From: Pseudophaeobacter sp965641885
Lineage (GTDB): Bacteria; Pseudomonadota; Alphaproteobacteria; Rhodobacterales; Rhodobacteraceae
Direction: 5' to 3'
Assembly (NCBI GenBank): GCA_965641885.1
Contig: OZ282574.1
Span: 1,736,001 to 1,800,000, forward strand
DNA length: 64,000 nucleotides
Position 1 is the stretch's first letter. The number at the start of each line of letters is the position of its first letter. Under the pieces are notes generated by a model, which searched no databases, had not been told where the DNA came from, and worked only from the letters and a program-made list of their open reading frames with translations. This document shows, piece after piece, positions 46,835 through 55,090 of this stretch. The translations under genes and the position numbers were made by a program.

Positions 46835-47018
46835 ACTAAGAGAGAGTTTAGCTCATCAGGTTGGTTTTGATTATGCCGCGTGCTGGCGGTGATGCAAACG
46901 CCGCGCTTCGAGTGTCTTTTGTTTGATCCTTTCTCTTTGCTTTAGAATGGCTTTGTCACGGCCGAAGTAGACGTCGGTGGGTGTGACGTTGTTCAGGCTC
47001 TCGTGGTAACGCTGGTGC
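46796..47018 (-). mobile_element. IS3 remnant related to the 1512-bp element
   Basis: Begins with the same end TGTGCGTCGGCAGAGTTTTT GGGTCCAAAG, and continues with sequence similar but not identical to the orfB tail (HHRQHAA-type end, ERIKQK, DVYFGRDKAI). It breaks off after ~220 bp. Different from the two 1512-bp copies by several substitutions, so an older insertion. Confidence 0.8.
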
Positions 47019-47198
47019 ACTATCAACTGCGTCGCTGAGTTCAGCCGTGTTCGGCCAAAGCATTCGGTGGGCCACCTGATGGCACTTTATCGCGGCTGCG
47101 AGCTGTTCCCGGCGGGCTGCATATTCGCCAGTGGCCTCGTTTAGCTCGGTGGGGATGTCTATGGCTGCCACAGCGTTGGATGCGGGTGCGGAGGTCAT
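47019..47198 (-). pseudogene. Unknown gene, 3' part replaced by IS remnant
   Basis: An ATG at 47198 preceded by TTGGAG opens MTSAPASNAVAAIDIPTELN and continues ATGEYAARREQLAAAIKCHQ about 60 residues before entering the IS remnant. Not recognised. Good ribosome binding site and codon pattern suggest a once-real gene. Confidence 0.4.
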
Positions 47199-47678
47199 TG
47201 CAGGAACTCCAAAAACATGAGGGCAGGGGGGATAAGGCAGACACAAACGCCGCCCAAAGGATCGTCGGCAAACTCCGCGCGCGTCGGCCAGATAGCCCGC
47301 GCCCTTTGGCCCCAGCTCGCCCGGAATAGGACAAGACTGGGACCCAGCTTCGCGAGTGGCGACCGTGTTCCAAAAGCCCCCAGCGACCCCGACTAGCGTT
47401 TGCTCTTAGTCTATTCTGTTGAAAAACTCACCGCTTTGCCTGAAGAAGCGGGATCACCAGAATATAGATCCGCTAACTTTAGCATAATGGGCGTTATCGG
47501 AGCCCGAGGCGGTCACAAAAATGGGGGGCGGCGTCAAAGACGCTGCCAACGCAAAGAATCTTTTTCCATTTCAGAAAAAACGAGCATTCAAATGCCCTGG
47601 TGCGCTGCCTCCTATGAAGCAGTCAGCACCAAGGCCAGCTAGAACCAATGGGGTGACCGCGTATGGGCCATCAGTGAC
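47199..47678. other. Intergenic, no gene recognised
   Basis: Low-complexity and repeat-like sequence with no family resemblance on either strand. Contains the promoter side of the broken gene at 47198 and the 3' flank of phzF. Confidence 0.4.
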
Positions 47679-48593
47679 TCAGGTCAGGGTGATCTTCATT
47701 TCACGCATTGAGCGGCCAAAACCTCCTGCGGTGAGGCTGGTGATCTTGCCGTCGGCTGAAAACTCCAGATCAACGTTGATCAAGCTAGGGGAAGCAGGTT
47801 TGATGAAATGACCCTGCGCGATCTTCACGCGGGAAGCCTTGCGGCCCAGGATATCATGCAGGTAGCAGGCAAGTGGGCCCGCGGCCATGCCGGTCGCAGA
47901 TTCTTCGGGAATGGCATAGCGCGGCGCGAACATCCGCGTTGTGGCAGCGGTTTCGGCGCCATCGGGTGACATGGCGAAAAGGTAGTAGCCAATCAGATCG
48001 AGTTTCTCACTGATCAGATTGATCGCGTCCTGATGCGGAGCGATGCCTGCCAGGATAGCCTCGCTATTGATGGGGATTACGATGAAGCTGTTGCCGGTGT
48101 TCACCAGCATCGGCTGGCAGCCTGCGATCAGATCGTCGGTGTGAAGGCCGATTGAGCCAAGCACGTCTTGCTGGACGACACCGGAAGACGCCCACGCATC
48201 AGGGCTTTGATAGGTGGGCGCGGTTTGTTCCATGAACGCCTGTTCCCCCTTTATGATGATCTTGCGCAGGCCATCGACCGTCATCTTAGATGTTTCACCC
48301 TGATCGACGCGACCGATCTGCGCGAGGTGCGAAAACGCGGCAATCGTGGCATGCCCACAATGGGCAATGCGACGGTTGGGCGTAAAGAAATCCAACCGAA
48401 AACCTGCATCGGGTGAGGATGAGACGAAGGCCGTTTCCGACAATCCGATTTTCGTGGCAACGTCCAGCATCTGATCCTCACTTAAATCGTCAGCGTCGAT
48501 CACGACCCCGGCGGGGTTGCCGCCCTGGCCATTGGCGACGAATCCGTTGACGATATGCGCGGTTATCTCAGTCGGTCCATGCTTAGTATTCAT
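47679..48593 (-). CDS. PhzF-family isomerase/epimerase
   Basis: 304 residues from the ATG after GAGGAAAAC. Signature blocks: FVANGQGGNPAGVVIDADDL, KIGLSETAFVSS with the conserved active-site Glu, RRIAHCGHATIAAF, and EESATGMAAGPLACYLHD. It is a diaminopimelate-epimerase-like fold used for isomerisation of small amphiphiles; in phenazine producers PhzF acts on DHHA, but no other phz gene is here, so substrate is unknown. It diverges from a LysR gene over 85 bp. Confidence 0.88.
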   Translation of the reverse strand: MNTKHGPTEITAHIVNGFVANGQGGNPAGVVIDADDLSEDQMLDVATKIGLSETAFVSSSPDAGFRLDFFTPNRRIAHCGHATIAAFSHLAQIGRVDQGETSKMTVDGLRKIIIKGEQAFMEQTAPTYQSPDAWASSGVVQQDVLGSIGLHTDDLIAGCQPMLVNTGNSFIVIPINSEAILAGIAPHQDAINLISEKLDLIGYYLFAMSPDGAETAATTRMFAPRYAIPEESATGMAAGPLACYLHDILGRKASRVKIAQGHFIKPASPSLINVDLEFSADGKITSLTAGGFGRSMREMKITLT

Positions 48594-48653
48594 TATTTGT
48601 TTTCCTCGATTTCTGGGATACGTAAATGAATATAAAAATTTGGAGTGAAGGGG

Positions 48654-48671
48654 GTTCATAAATGCATGAAC
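48654..48671. promoter_or_regulatory. Perfect palindrome, candidate LysR operator
   Basis: GTTCAT and ATGAAC flank AAATGC, placed between the divergent phzF and lysR starts, 7 bp before the lysR ATG. Position fits autoregulation by the LysR protein; binding is inferred. Confidence 0.45.
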
Positions 48672-48678
48672 TTGAATC

Positions 48679-49623
48679 ATGAATGAGAATAAGAACGCAA
48701 CACTGCAAAAACTGGCCGCAGCTGCGCCACTGCTTGAAGCGATTGCGCGGACTGAGAACTTTACCAGTGCGGCCCAAGAGCTTGGCATCCAGCAATCTGC
48801 AGTAAGCCACAAGATACGCACACTTGAAACGATGTTGGGCTTCGCGCTTTTCACCCGGACAACCCGCAAGGTCGCGCCAACGCATCAGGGGGCGCTGATC
48901 TGCAAGGCGTGCCGGGTTTCAACCGACGCCATTGCATCCGCCCTGACCGAGGCCACCCGGCTGGGCCAGGCAGAGGCCACAGTGCTGTCGCTGCCGTCGT
49001 CGCTTGCCATGAAGTGGTTGGTGCCTGCCATGGCGCGGGCGCAAGAACGCGGGCTGGCTATTACACTTGATATTGATGATCGATTGGCGGCACTGGGCCA
49101 AACCGGTATGCCGCACGCGGCGATCCGGTTTGGGACGGGCCCCTATCCGGGGTTGCACACGACCCTGTTGTCAAAGTGTCATGTCATGCCTGTGACGCAC
49201 GCAAGATTGGCGTCGTCTTTGAGGCCGAAAGCCGGGAGAAAGACCGTTCTTTTGCGCGACATCACGGCCGAGCAAGATGGAACGTCGGTCACATGGTTGG
49301 ACTATCTGGGCGATGATTTTGACGCGACTCGGTTTGACATGAGCATGACCTTTGGTCGATCAGATCTTGTGTTGCAGGCCGCTATTGCGGGTGTCGGGCA
49401 TGCCTTGGGGCGCACGTTGCTGGTGGAAAACGATCTGGATGCGGGCCTTGTTTTGCTTTCCGCGCCGATGGTTGCCATCAAGTCTCGATATTGGCTCGTG
49501 ACCACCGCGGACTTCGCAGCGACCAAAGCCTATGCAGGGCTGGCGAAATGGCTACAAGCAGAGGTGCGGCGCAGCAAGGCCACGCTAGATGCGCAATGGG
49601 CTGCATTGAGCAGCCCCACATGA
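48679..49623 (+). CDS. LysR-family regulator (GcvA-like), divergent from phzF
   Basis: 314 residues. HTH: LLEAIARTENFTSAAQELGI, QQSAVSHKIRTLETMLGFAL, then FTRTTRKVAPTHQGAL. Effector domain of GcvA type (VLSLPSSLAMKWLVPAMARA, HAAIRFGTGPYPGLH, RSDLVLQAAIAGVGHALGR). It probably controls phzF. The TGA stop is provided by the first bases of an IS3 end (TGAGTGGTCC), so the native C-terminus may have been a little longer. A deleted duplicate lies at 36665-37340. Confidence 0.88.
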   Translation: MNENKNATLQKLAAAAPLLEAIARTENFTSAAQELGIQQSAVSHKIRTLETMLGFALFTRTTRKVAPTHQGALICKACRVSTDAIASALTEATRLGQAEATVLSLPSSLAMKWLVPAMARAQERGLAITLDIDDRLAALGQTGMPHAAIRFGTGPYPGLHTTLLSKCHVMPVTHARLASSLRPKAGRKTVLLRDITAEQDGTSVTWLDYLGDDFDATRFDMSMTFGRSDLVLQAAIAGVGHALGRTLLVENDLDAGLVLLSAPMVAIKSRYWLVTTADFAATKAYAGLAKWLQAEVRRSKATLDAQWAALSSPT

Positions 49624-49941
49624 GTGGTCCAGTTTGGAAGTTAGTGCAAAATTGGCCTTTGGTCTATCGGGGCGATGGCTCTTTCAGACGGACGAGCTGC
49701 GACCGTTGCATCCCGCCGTGCAGCTTCTGCCATCGATAGATTGTCTGCTGCGTGACACCGATCTGACGCACAGCCTCGGCAATCGTAGCACCTTGTCCTT
49801 GCAGAACTTCAACGTCCTTGCAGAACTTCAACTTGCCGAAGCTTCGATACAACCTCTTCCGGCTTCTCTCGTTTTCCAGCCATTGCTGATCCTCCAATTC
49901 ACGGGACAATCTATCCCAGTCGGTGGACCACTTTCAGGGGG
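49621..49941 (-). mobile_element. Internally deleted IS3 derivative (~320 bp)
   Basis: Both ends survive: TGAGTGGTCCAGTTTGGAAG at 49621 and the complement of TGAAAGTGGTCCACCGACTG at 49941. Between them are only ~60 bp of the right end and the 5' part of orfA (KPEEVVSKLRQVEVLQG, TQQTIYRWQKLHGGM), all on the minus strand. A 19-bp tandem duplication (49795-49832) also breaks the orfA frame. It could only move with a transposase supplied in trans. Confidence 0.75.
49795..49832 (-). repeat. 19-bp tandem duplication in orfA remnant
   Basis: GTCCTTGCAGAACTTCAAC occurs twice back to back and shifts the orfA frame. It is the same length as the duplication at 10262-10299 in an unrelated transposase gene. 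Confidence 0.85.
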
Positions 49942-49949
49942 CTACGCCA

Positions 49950-50125
49950 CTTGGGGTAGACCAACACGAACGGCCCACACCTGCCGTTGGCCAGATGTCC
50001 AAGCGCTGCGTTGCAGCTTCCCCGAAGCAGCCGTTCGACACATTGTGCAGCATTTTTGTTGGCCAGAGGGCAGCACTGCGGACGAAGTGTGCTTTCGCTA
50101 CGTTTGCATCAATGACCGCTTCGTT
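49950..50125 (-). repeat. Dispersed intergenic repeat, family B (inverted copy)
   Basis: Reverse complement aligns with 2530-2700: CCGTTGGCCAGATGTCCAAG, GCGCTGCGTTGCAGCTTCCC and CACATTGTGCAGCATTTTTG are the shared blocks. It lies between the IS3 derivative and the tetR gene. Confidence 0.65.
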
Positions 50126-50166
50126 CACTTTGAAGTCTCATGATTTGGTCCAAATACCTTGCTGCT

Positions 50167-50766
50167 CTATTCGATTGTCGCGAACGCATGCCGAAGAATA
50201 GTCGCGATGGTCGCATTGTCGACGCCCTCTTTTTGCATCCGCATCGCCCCTCCGTTTTGGGCGTCGAAATAGAGCGCCGCAGCATCAGTTGGGATTTTCG
50301 CGCTGCACTCTCCTTTTGATTTTGCCGTCTCGATCCAACCTGCGTAAGCGCCCAAAACCTCTAGGCGAAGCTGATCCACACGTTCACCTGTCGCTGACCC
50401 AAGGCTACCCCTATGCGCACGCATGGCGACGAACAAGCACCCCAACGGGACCCCGAGCGCCTCGCGGTCTTGCGTTGTGAATGCGATCAAGGCGGATTTT
50501 CCTTCTGCGAAACTCTGTTCTTGTTTGAGGATGTCAAACATCGGTAACAGCGCCAAGCTGCGGTAAGCCTCAAGCGCCGCACGTTTCAAACCATCATCGC
50601 TGCCAAACTCACGGTAGATCCCAGGCTTTGACGCAGCCGTCAGTTTGCAAATCTCCCCGATGGAGACTTCGGTTGGGCCAATATCCCAGTACTGCATCAA
50701 CGCCGTGTGTAACACGCGTTCTCGGTCCAGTGTCTTCGGGCGACCACGCGTCTCTGGCTTTTCCAT
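50167..50766 (-). CDS. TetR-family transcriptional regulator
   Basis: 199 residues from the ATG after GAGG. N-terminal HTH: GRPKTLDRERVLHTALMQYW, VSIGEICKLTAASKPGIYRE FG. C-domain (GVPLGCLFVAMRAHRGSLGS, ALYFDAQNGGAMRMQKEGVD) is of the TetR_C group that binds small ligands. It diverges from the alpha/beta hydrolase gene across 102 bp and likely represses it. Confidence 0.85.
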   Translation of the reverse strand: MEKPETRGRPKTLDRERVLHTALMQYWDIGPTEVSIGEICKLTAASKPGIYREFGSDDGLKRAALEAYRSLALLPMFDILKQEQSFAEGKSALIAFTTQDREALGVPLGCLFVAMRAHRGSLGSATGERVDQLRLEVLGAYAGWIETAKSKGECSAKIPTDAAALYFDAQNGGAMRMQKEGVDNATIATILRHAFATIE

Positions 50767-50868
50767 TACGGACCTCAAGGTATTTAATAATTGACTCACT
50801 CTTATCGTACCCATAGTTACGAAATAAGTCTGGATAATGCCAGTCCACTGTAGGGGAGCCAAAGTTAG

Positions 50869-51843
50869 ATGCCAAAAGATCCGATTGGAATGTTGGGCCG
50901 CATGAATGCGGCAAGCTTGATGATGATCACGCCAGAGTTCTTCAAAGTGTGGCGAATGCGAACAGCGGGGGCCGCAAAAATCAGCAAGACTGTGGCAAAT
51001 TTCATAATGAAACCTGAACGCATGACCTTGGATGGTGTGGATATCCGGTTTGCCAAGGGCGGCAATCCGAACGGTCCGACAGTGCTGTTTCTCAGCCCAC
51101 TGCCGCAAAGCATCCTATGCTATGACAAGGTCTGGGCCGGACTTGCCGATGACTCCTATTTGGTCGCCCTTGATCTACCTGGATTCGGCCGCAGTGCAGG
51201 TGACATGAGCTTTATGACCTTCGAAGCACAAAGCGAGTTCCTTGAGAAATTTGTCTCGGAAATGGGTTTGACGGAAGTTCACATTGTTGCCCCTGACATC
51301 GCGATGCCGGTGGCGTTGCACTACGTCATGCACCGCGATCACAAAGCGGTAAGCATTCTGATCGGAGATGGACCGGGCATTCTACCCTCCGATAACGGCA
51401 GTCTTGTCACCAAGATCGTTCATTCGGGATTCTGGCGATCAATGGTCAATATGACCGGCCCGCGCGCGTTTATTGCGGGTGCGATCCAGCTTGGGTATCT
51501 GCACTACAGCCCATCAGCGGAAGAAGTTGCGGACTATGTTGCCTCGTATACCGGGCGGATCAGCCAAGTGTCTGCATACTTCAAGCAGTATCCCGAAGGC
51601 TGTAAAACCATTGATCCACATCTGGATACACTCGAAATACCCGTCCACGTATTCTGGGGTGATCAAGACGCTTTCCTGACCACCGACAACGCTGAGCGAT
51701 TGCACAAACGGCTCCCCAAGAGTGCCTTGACCATTTTCAAGAACTGCGGCCATTTCTGTTACCAAGACAAGGGTCAGGAATTTACCCAGCTTGTACAGGA
51801 CTGGATCTCTGGCGGGTATCACTTGGGCGATACGCATGGCTGA
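50869..51843 (+). CDS. Alpha/beta hydrolase with Asp at the nucleophile elbow
   Basis: 324 residues. Core blocks: GNPNGPTVLFLSPLPQSILC, YLVALDLPGFGRSAGD, elbow HIVAPDIAMPVALHYVMH with Asp143 where esterases have Ser, acid VFWGDQDAFLT, and His in NCGHFCYQD. An Asp nucleophile occurs in haloalkane dehalogenases and epoxide hydrolases. The N-terminal ~45 residues are an extension without clear signal peptide; an internal ATG (MKPERMTLDGVDIRF) is a possible later start. Overlaps the next gene by 8 bases. Confidence 0.8.
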   Translation: MPKDPIGMLGRMNAASLMMITPEFFKVWRMRTAGAAKISKTVANFIMKPERMTLDGVDIRFAKGGNPNGPTVLFLSPLPQSILCYDKVWAGLADDSYLVALDLPGFGRSAGDMSFMTFEAQSEFLEKFVSEMGLTEVHIVAPDIAMPVALHYVMHRDHKAVSILIGDGPGILPSDNGSLVTKIVHSGFWRSMVNMTGPRAFIAGAIQLGYLHYSPSAEEVADYVASYTGRISQVSAYFKQYPEGCKTIDPHLDTLEIPVHVFWGDQDAFLTTDNAERLHKRLPKSALTIFKNCGHFCYQDKGQEFTQLVQDWISGGYHLGDTHG

Positions 51844-52177
51844 CTTATTTTATGTCTCGATCACAGGATTGCAGTTAAAGAGAATGTGGCACTTACCGAA
51901 ATTCTGGCGTCACGCAACCGCATCGATGGCGCAAGCAAAGGCTGCGCAAGGATGTCTTTCGGCAGACGCACGCACAATCAACGGCGTCCATCACACTTTG
52001 ACGGTCTGGACCTCTCGCGAAGCCATGCTGCGTTACCTTTCAGATGGGGCGCACTTGAATGCAATGAAAACGTTCAAGTCGTTTGCGACAGGAAAAGTGT
52101 ATGGCTTTGAGACGGAAGAGGTTCCTGAATGGCAAATGGTGCATACGCTCTGGCACGACAACGGTCGGCAGGTCTGA
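51836..52177 (+). CDS. Small ABM-like (dimeric alpha/beta barrel) protein
   Basis: 113 residues. ADLFYVSITGLQLKRMWHLP, AAQGCLSADARTINGVHHTL TVW, and SREAMLRYLSDGAHLNAMKT follow the strand-helix-strand pattern of DUF3291/antibiotic-biosynthesis-monooxygenase folds. No cofactor motif. Translationally coupled to the hydrolase (overlapping start). Role unknown, perhaps oxidation or transport of the hydrolase substrate. Confidence 0.65.
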   Translation: MADLFYVSITGLQLKRMWHLPKFWRHATASMAQAKAAQGCLSADARTINGVHHTLTVWTSREAMLRYLSDGAHLNAMKTFKSFATGKVYGFETEEVPEWQMVHTLWHDNGRQV

Positions 52178-52640
52178 TGAGATGCCACATCGCCTTTGGT
52201 CATGATGCGCAGAGCGTAAAGCTAACCTTTGTACATCTCGCAGCATTCGACATTTTGGGCTCCAAGCAGACTTGCGGCAGTGCGGCGGGTGAATGTTTAC
52301 CCAGGGTTCGTTTCACTGGTCTGGCACACTACACCGGATGACAGCTGTCAGCCCAAAGCGGTTGTTGCTAACCGGGCATCTCGCCGCCTCATCTTATGTC
52401 GATCTGAAGAGACGTGGGCAATCGTAGTAGGCCGCACAGAAGTGGGACTTTTCAGACATTGGTTTGGCCTAAAGATTCCTAACCACCCCTTGCATGATGC
52501 GCTAAATGTAATCCACAGCCTTTATATACCGGCTTCGCGATCAGCCCGTCGCCACCCTGCGATACCACGTTTGCATTCGACCGCCAAAGACCCGCACCAT
52601 CCTCGCAAGAACACGCTATGGTGGCAGCCATACTAAAAGG
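52178..52640. repeat. Intergenic with degenerate repeat like 21620-21769
   Basis: TTTTGGGCTCCAAGCAGACTTGC, CACTGGTCTGGCACACTAC and ACAGCTGTCAGCCCAAAG lie in the same order as in 21640-21760. No gene recognised. Confidence 0.45.
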
Positions 52641-53390
52641 TTAGACGACTTCGATGTTCGCCTTTTCAAACTGGTCGAGTAGGGCTCTGGGGGCAGCACG
52701 ATTGGTGACCAGCGTTTTGATCTCTTCCAGGTCCCAGGCACGAACTCGGTTGGTAGTGCCCAGTTTGGCGTGATCGGCCAGAACAACCGTTCGCACAGCC
52801 TGCGCGGCCATTGCGATCGAGACTTCGGCCTCTTGCAGGTCATAAAAATATGACCCCTTTTCCGGATGCAATGCGACAGGCGCCGAAAAGCAGAGTTCGA
52901 CCTCAAAGCGGCGGATCTCCGACAGGGTCAGTTCTCCCACTGTTGCTGGCACATCTGCTGCGATCCGCCCGCCCAGCAGGATGACTTCAATACCACCGGC
53001 TTGCAGCGTTGTGGCGATGTCCAGCGAATTGGTGATGACTGAAACACCGGGGACCTTGACGAGCTCTCGGGCAAAGACCGCAGTGGTCGATCCGGCATCT
53101 ACCATGATTGTCTGACCTGGCTGGATCAGGCCGACGGCTTTCTTTGCGATCTCGGTCTTTGCCCGGATCTGAGTTGTCATGCGCTGGCGAAAAGGGTCCT
53201 CTGTGCGGGTTTCAGGCAGGACGGCACCGCCGTGTACCCGCGCCACCTTGCCGATCTCTTCGAGGTCGAGCAGATCCCGGCGCACGGTTTCGCGCGAGAC
53301 GCCAAGCATCTCGGCCAGATCATTGGCGCTGACCTGCTGATTGGCGGCCAGCATCGACAAGATACGCTGGTGACGCTCCTTTGCCCACAT
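52641..53390 (-). CDS. DeoR-family regulator
   Basis: 249 residues. HTH: ERHQRILSMLAANQQVSAND LAEMLGVSRETVRRDL. DeoR sensor: VDAGSTTAVFARELVKVPGV SVITNS, VILLGGRIAADVPATVG, LADHAKLGTT. DeoR sensors bind phosphorylated sugars or polyols. Its ATG overlaps the permease TGA by one base, so it is the last gene of the ABC operon and should report on the transported compound. Confidence 0.88.
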   Translation of the reverse strand: MWAKERHQRILSMLAANQQVSANDLAEMLGVSRETVRRDLLDLEEIGKVARVHGGAVLPETRTEDPFRQRMTTQIRAKTEIAKKAVGLIQPGQTIMVDAGSTTAVFARELVKVPGVSVITNSLDIATTLQAGGIEVILLGGRIAADVPATVGELTLSEIRRFEVELCFSAPVALHPEKGSYFYDLQEAEVSIAMAAQAVRTVVLADHAKLGTTNRVRAWDLEEIKTLVTNRAAPRALLDQFEKANIEVV

Positions 53391-55090
53391 CAGACCGTCC
53401 CTTTGCTGCGACTGCGACGCCCCATCAGCGCCATCGTTACCTTCATGGACAGGACCGCTACACAGACCACTGCCATCACGCAAGTGGAGAAGGCCGCCGC
53501 CTGAGACGTTAGCCCGGCATCATCCAGCCGCATGATCGTCACGGCGGCGACACTCAGTTTCGGTGTGGTCAGGAAGACCACGGCCGAGAGGGTCACCATG
53601 GATCGCATGAAGAGGAAGAAAAAGACGGAAACGAGCATCGGTGCAATAAAAGGCGCAACGATGTCCCGCGCCGTGCGGCCAAGCCCGGCACCCAGGCTCC
53701 CGGCGGCCTCCTCAAGTGCTGGAGGCAGTTGGCGAAAGCCCGTCATCACGGTCAGGAACCCCTGTGTGTGGTAGTGGTAGAAGTTGACAATGGCGATCAG
53801 CGCTGCGGTCCCATAAAGCAGATAGAGCGGTGTCGCCATGGAATTGAAGGTCAGGATATAGGCCAGTCCAAGCACCATGCCCGGCACGGCGGCAGGCATC
53901 GCCGCGAGGATCTGGATCGGTTGGGCGATGGCTTGCGGCAAACGTCGCAGCCCCAGACCCAGTAAGAACACCGCAACGGTCCCGCCGACCGCTGCCGCCA
54001 GGGACACAACGATTGTCATCCAAAGAGACGAGTACCCGCCTGCAAGGGTGATGTTGTAGTGTTTGAACGAGAGCGACATGTTGTAGGGCCAAAGCGTCAC
54101 AAAGCTGGCATAGACCACGATCCCGATCACAGCGACAATGCCAGCGCAGATCACCAGCGAGACCGCCGCCATAGTAGTATCGCGCAGCGGCGCAAAGCTG
54201 GGCTGGTAGGCAACCTGTCCCGTGGACTGTCCTGCCTGCTGTCGCTTCATTGCCTGCCGTTCGATGCTGTAGGAAATCACCGTGGGCAGCAGCAGCATGA
54301 TACCGACCACGGCTCCCATGTTGAAGTTTCTCTGGCCAACAACCTGACTGTAGATTTCCGTTGCCAGTACAGAATAGTCACCACCGATCACGGCTGCATT
54401 GCCAAAATCGGTGATGGTTATGGTGAAGCAGACGAAGGCGGCATTCAGGATACCAAACCGCGCGGCAGGAAGGGTCAGATCGCGGAACTGCCGCCAGGGA
54501 GACGCACCCATGACCTCGGCGGCCTCATAGGTGCGCGCGTCCAGCAGAACCAAAGCGGCGCCGATGATCATCACCGCCTGTGGTAGCGCATAGAGCGTGT
54601 TGGCGATCAGCAGCCCCCAGAAGCCATATATCTCAATCTCTACCCCAAGGGCCCGGCTGATGACGCCATTGCGCCCCAACAAAAAGATAAGTCCAAGCGC
54701 CTGCACCAGTGAGGGCGCCAGCAGCGGCAGTACGATGATACCGCGGACCAGCCATTTTCCCCTGAAGGCGCAACGATAGAGGCCCTGTGCTATGATGAAA
54801 CCAAGGAAAACGCTGAGAACCGTGGTGGCCCCGCCCATCGTCAGCGAATGCCGCGTCGCCCGCCAAAAGCCGGCAGAACCGAGTACCTCGGTATAATTGC
54901 CGATTCCGTAGCTGTCTCCTACGGTGATAGAGCGCAGGAAGACAATCACCATCGGGTAGGCAAAGAACAGGATCAGCCCGATCAGTGGCAAGCCAACACA
55001 GGCCAGCGTCAAGAGCCGGTCCGCGTCAAGGGAGCGGCGCAAGGGGGAGCGCTGCAATGGGGGGCGGGTAGTCTGGCCAATGCTGCTCAT
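53390..55090 (-). CDS. ABC transporter permease, two fused BPD domains
   Basis: 566 residues, about twelve membrane helices. Two binding-protein-dependent transport domains with EAA-type loops: EAAEVMGASPWRQFRDLTLP and EEAAGSLGAGLGRTARDIVA. The architecture is that of FbpB/ThiP/PhnV-like permeases of iron(III), thiamine, AEP or sugar-phosphate systems. It starts inside the ATPase stop (ATGA overlap). Confidence 0.88.
   Translation of the reverse strand: MSSIGQTTRPPLQRSPLRRSLDADRLLTLACVGLPLIGLILFFAYPMVIVFLRSITVGDSYGIGNYTEVLGSAGFWRATRHSLTMGGATTVLSVFLGFIIAQGLYRCAFRGKWLVRGIIVLPLLAPSLVQALGLIFLLGRNGVISRALGVEIEIYGFWGLLIANTLYALPQAVMIIGAALVLLDARTYEAAEVMGASPWRQFRDLTLPAARFGILNAAFVCFTITITDFGNAAVIGGDYSVLATEIYSQVVGQRNFNMGAVVGIMLLLPTVISYSIERQAMKRQQAGQSTGQVAYQPSFAPLRDTTMAAVSLVICAGIVAVIGIVVYASFVTLWPYNMSLSFKHYNITLAGGYSSLWMTIVVSLAAAVGGTVAVFLLGLGLRRLPQAIAQPIQILAAMPAAVPGMVLGLAYILTFNSMATPLYLLYGTAALIAIVNFYHYHTQGFLTVMTGFRQLPPALEEAAGSLGAGLGRTARDIVAPFIAPMLVSVFFFLFMRSMVTLSAVVFLTTPKLSVAAVTIMRLDDAGLTSQAAAFSTCVMAVVCVAVLSMKVTMALMGRRSRSKGTV

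Noticed and set aside
48594..48869. N-terminal extension of the PhzF frame
   Set aside because: It runs antisense through the LysR gene, and the ATG at 48593 has a good GAGGAAA ribosome binding site and starts at the conserved N-terminus.
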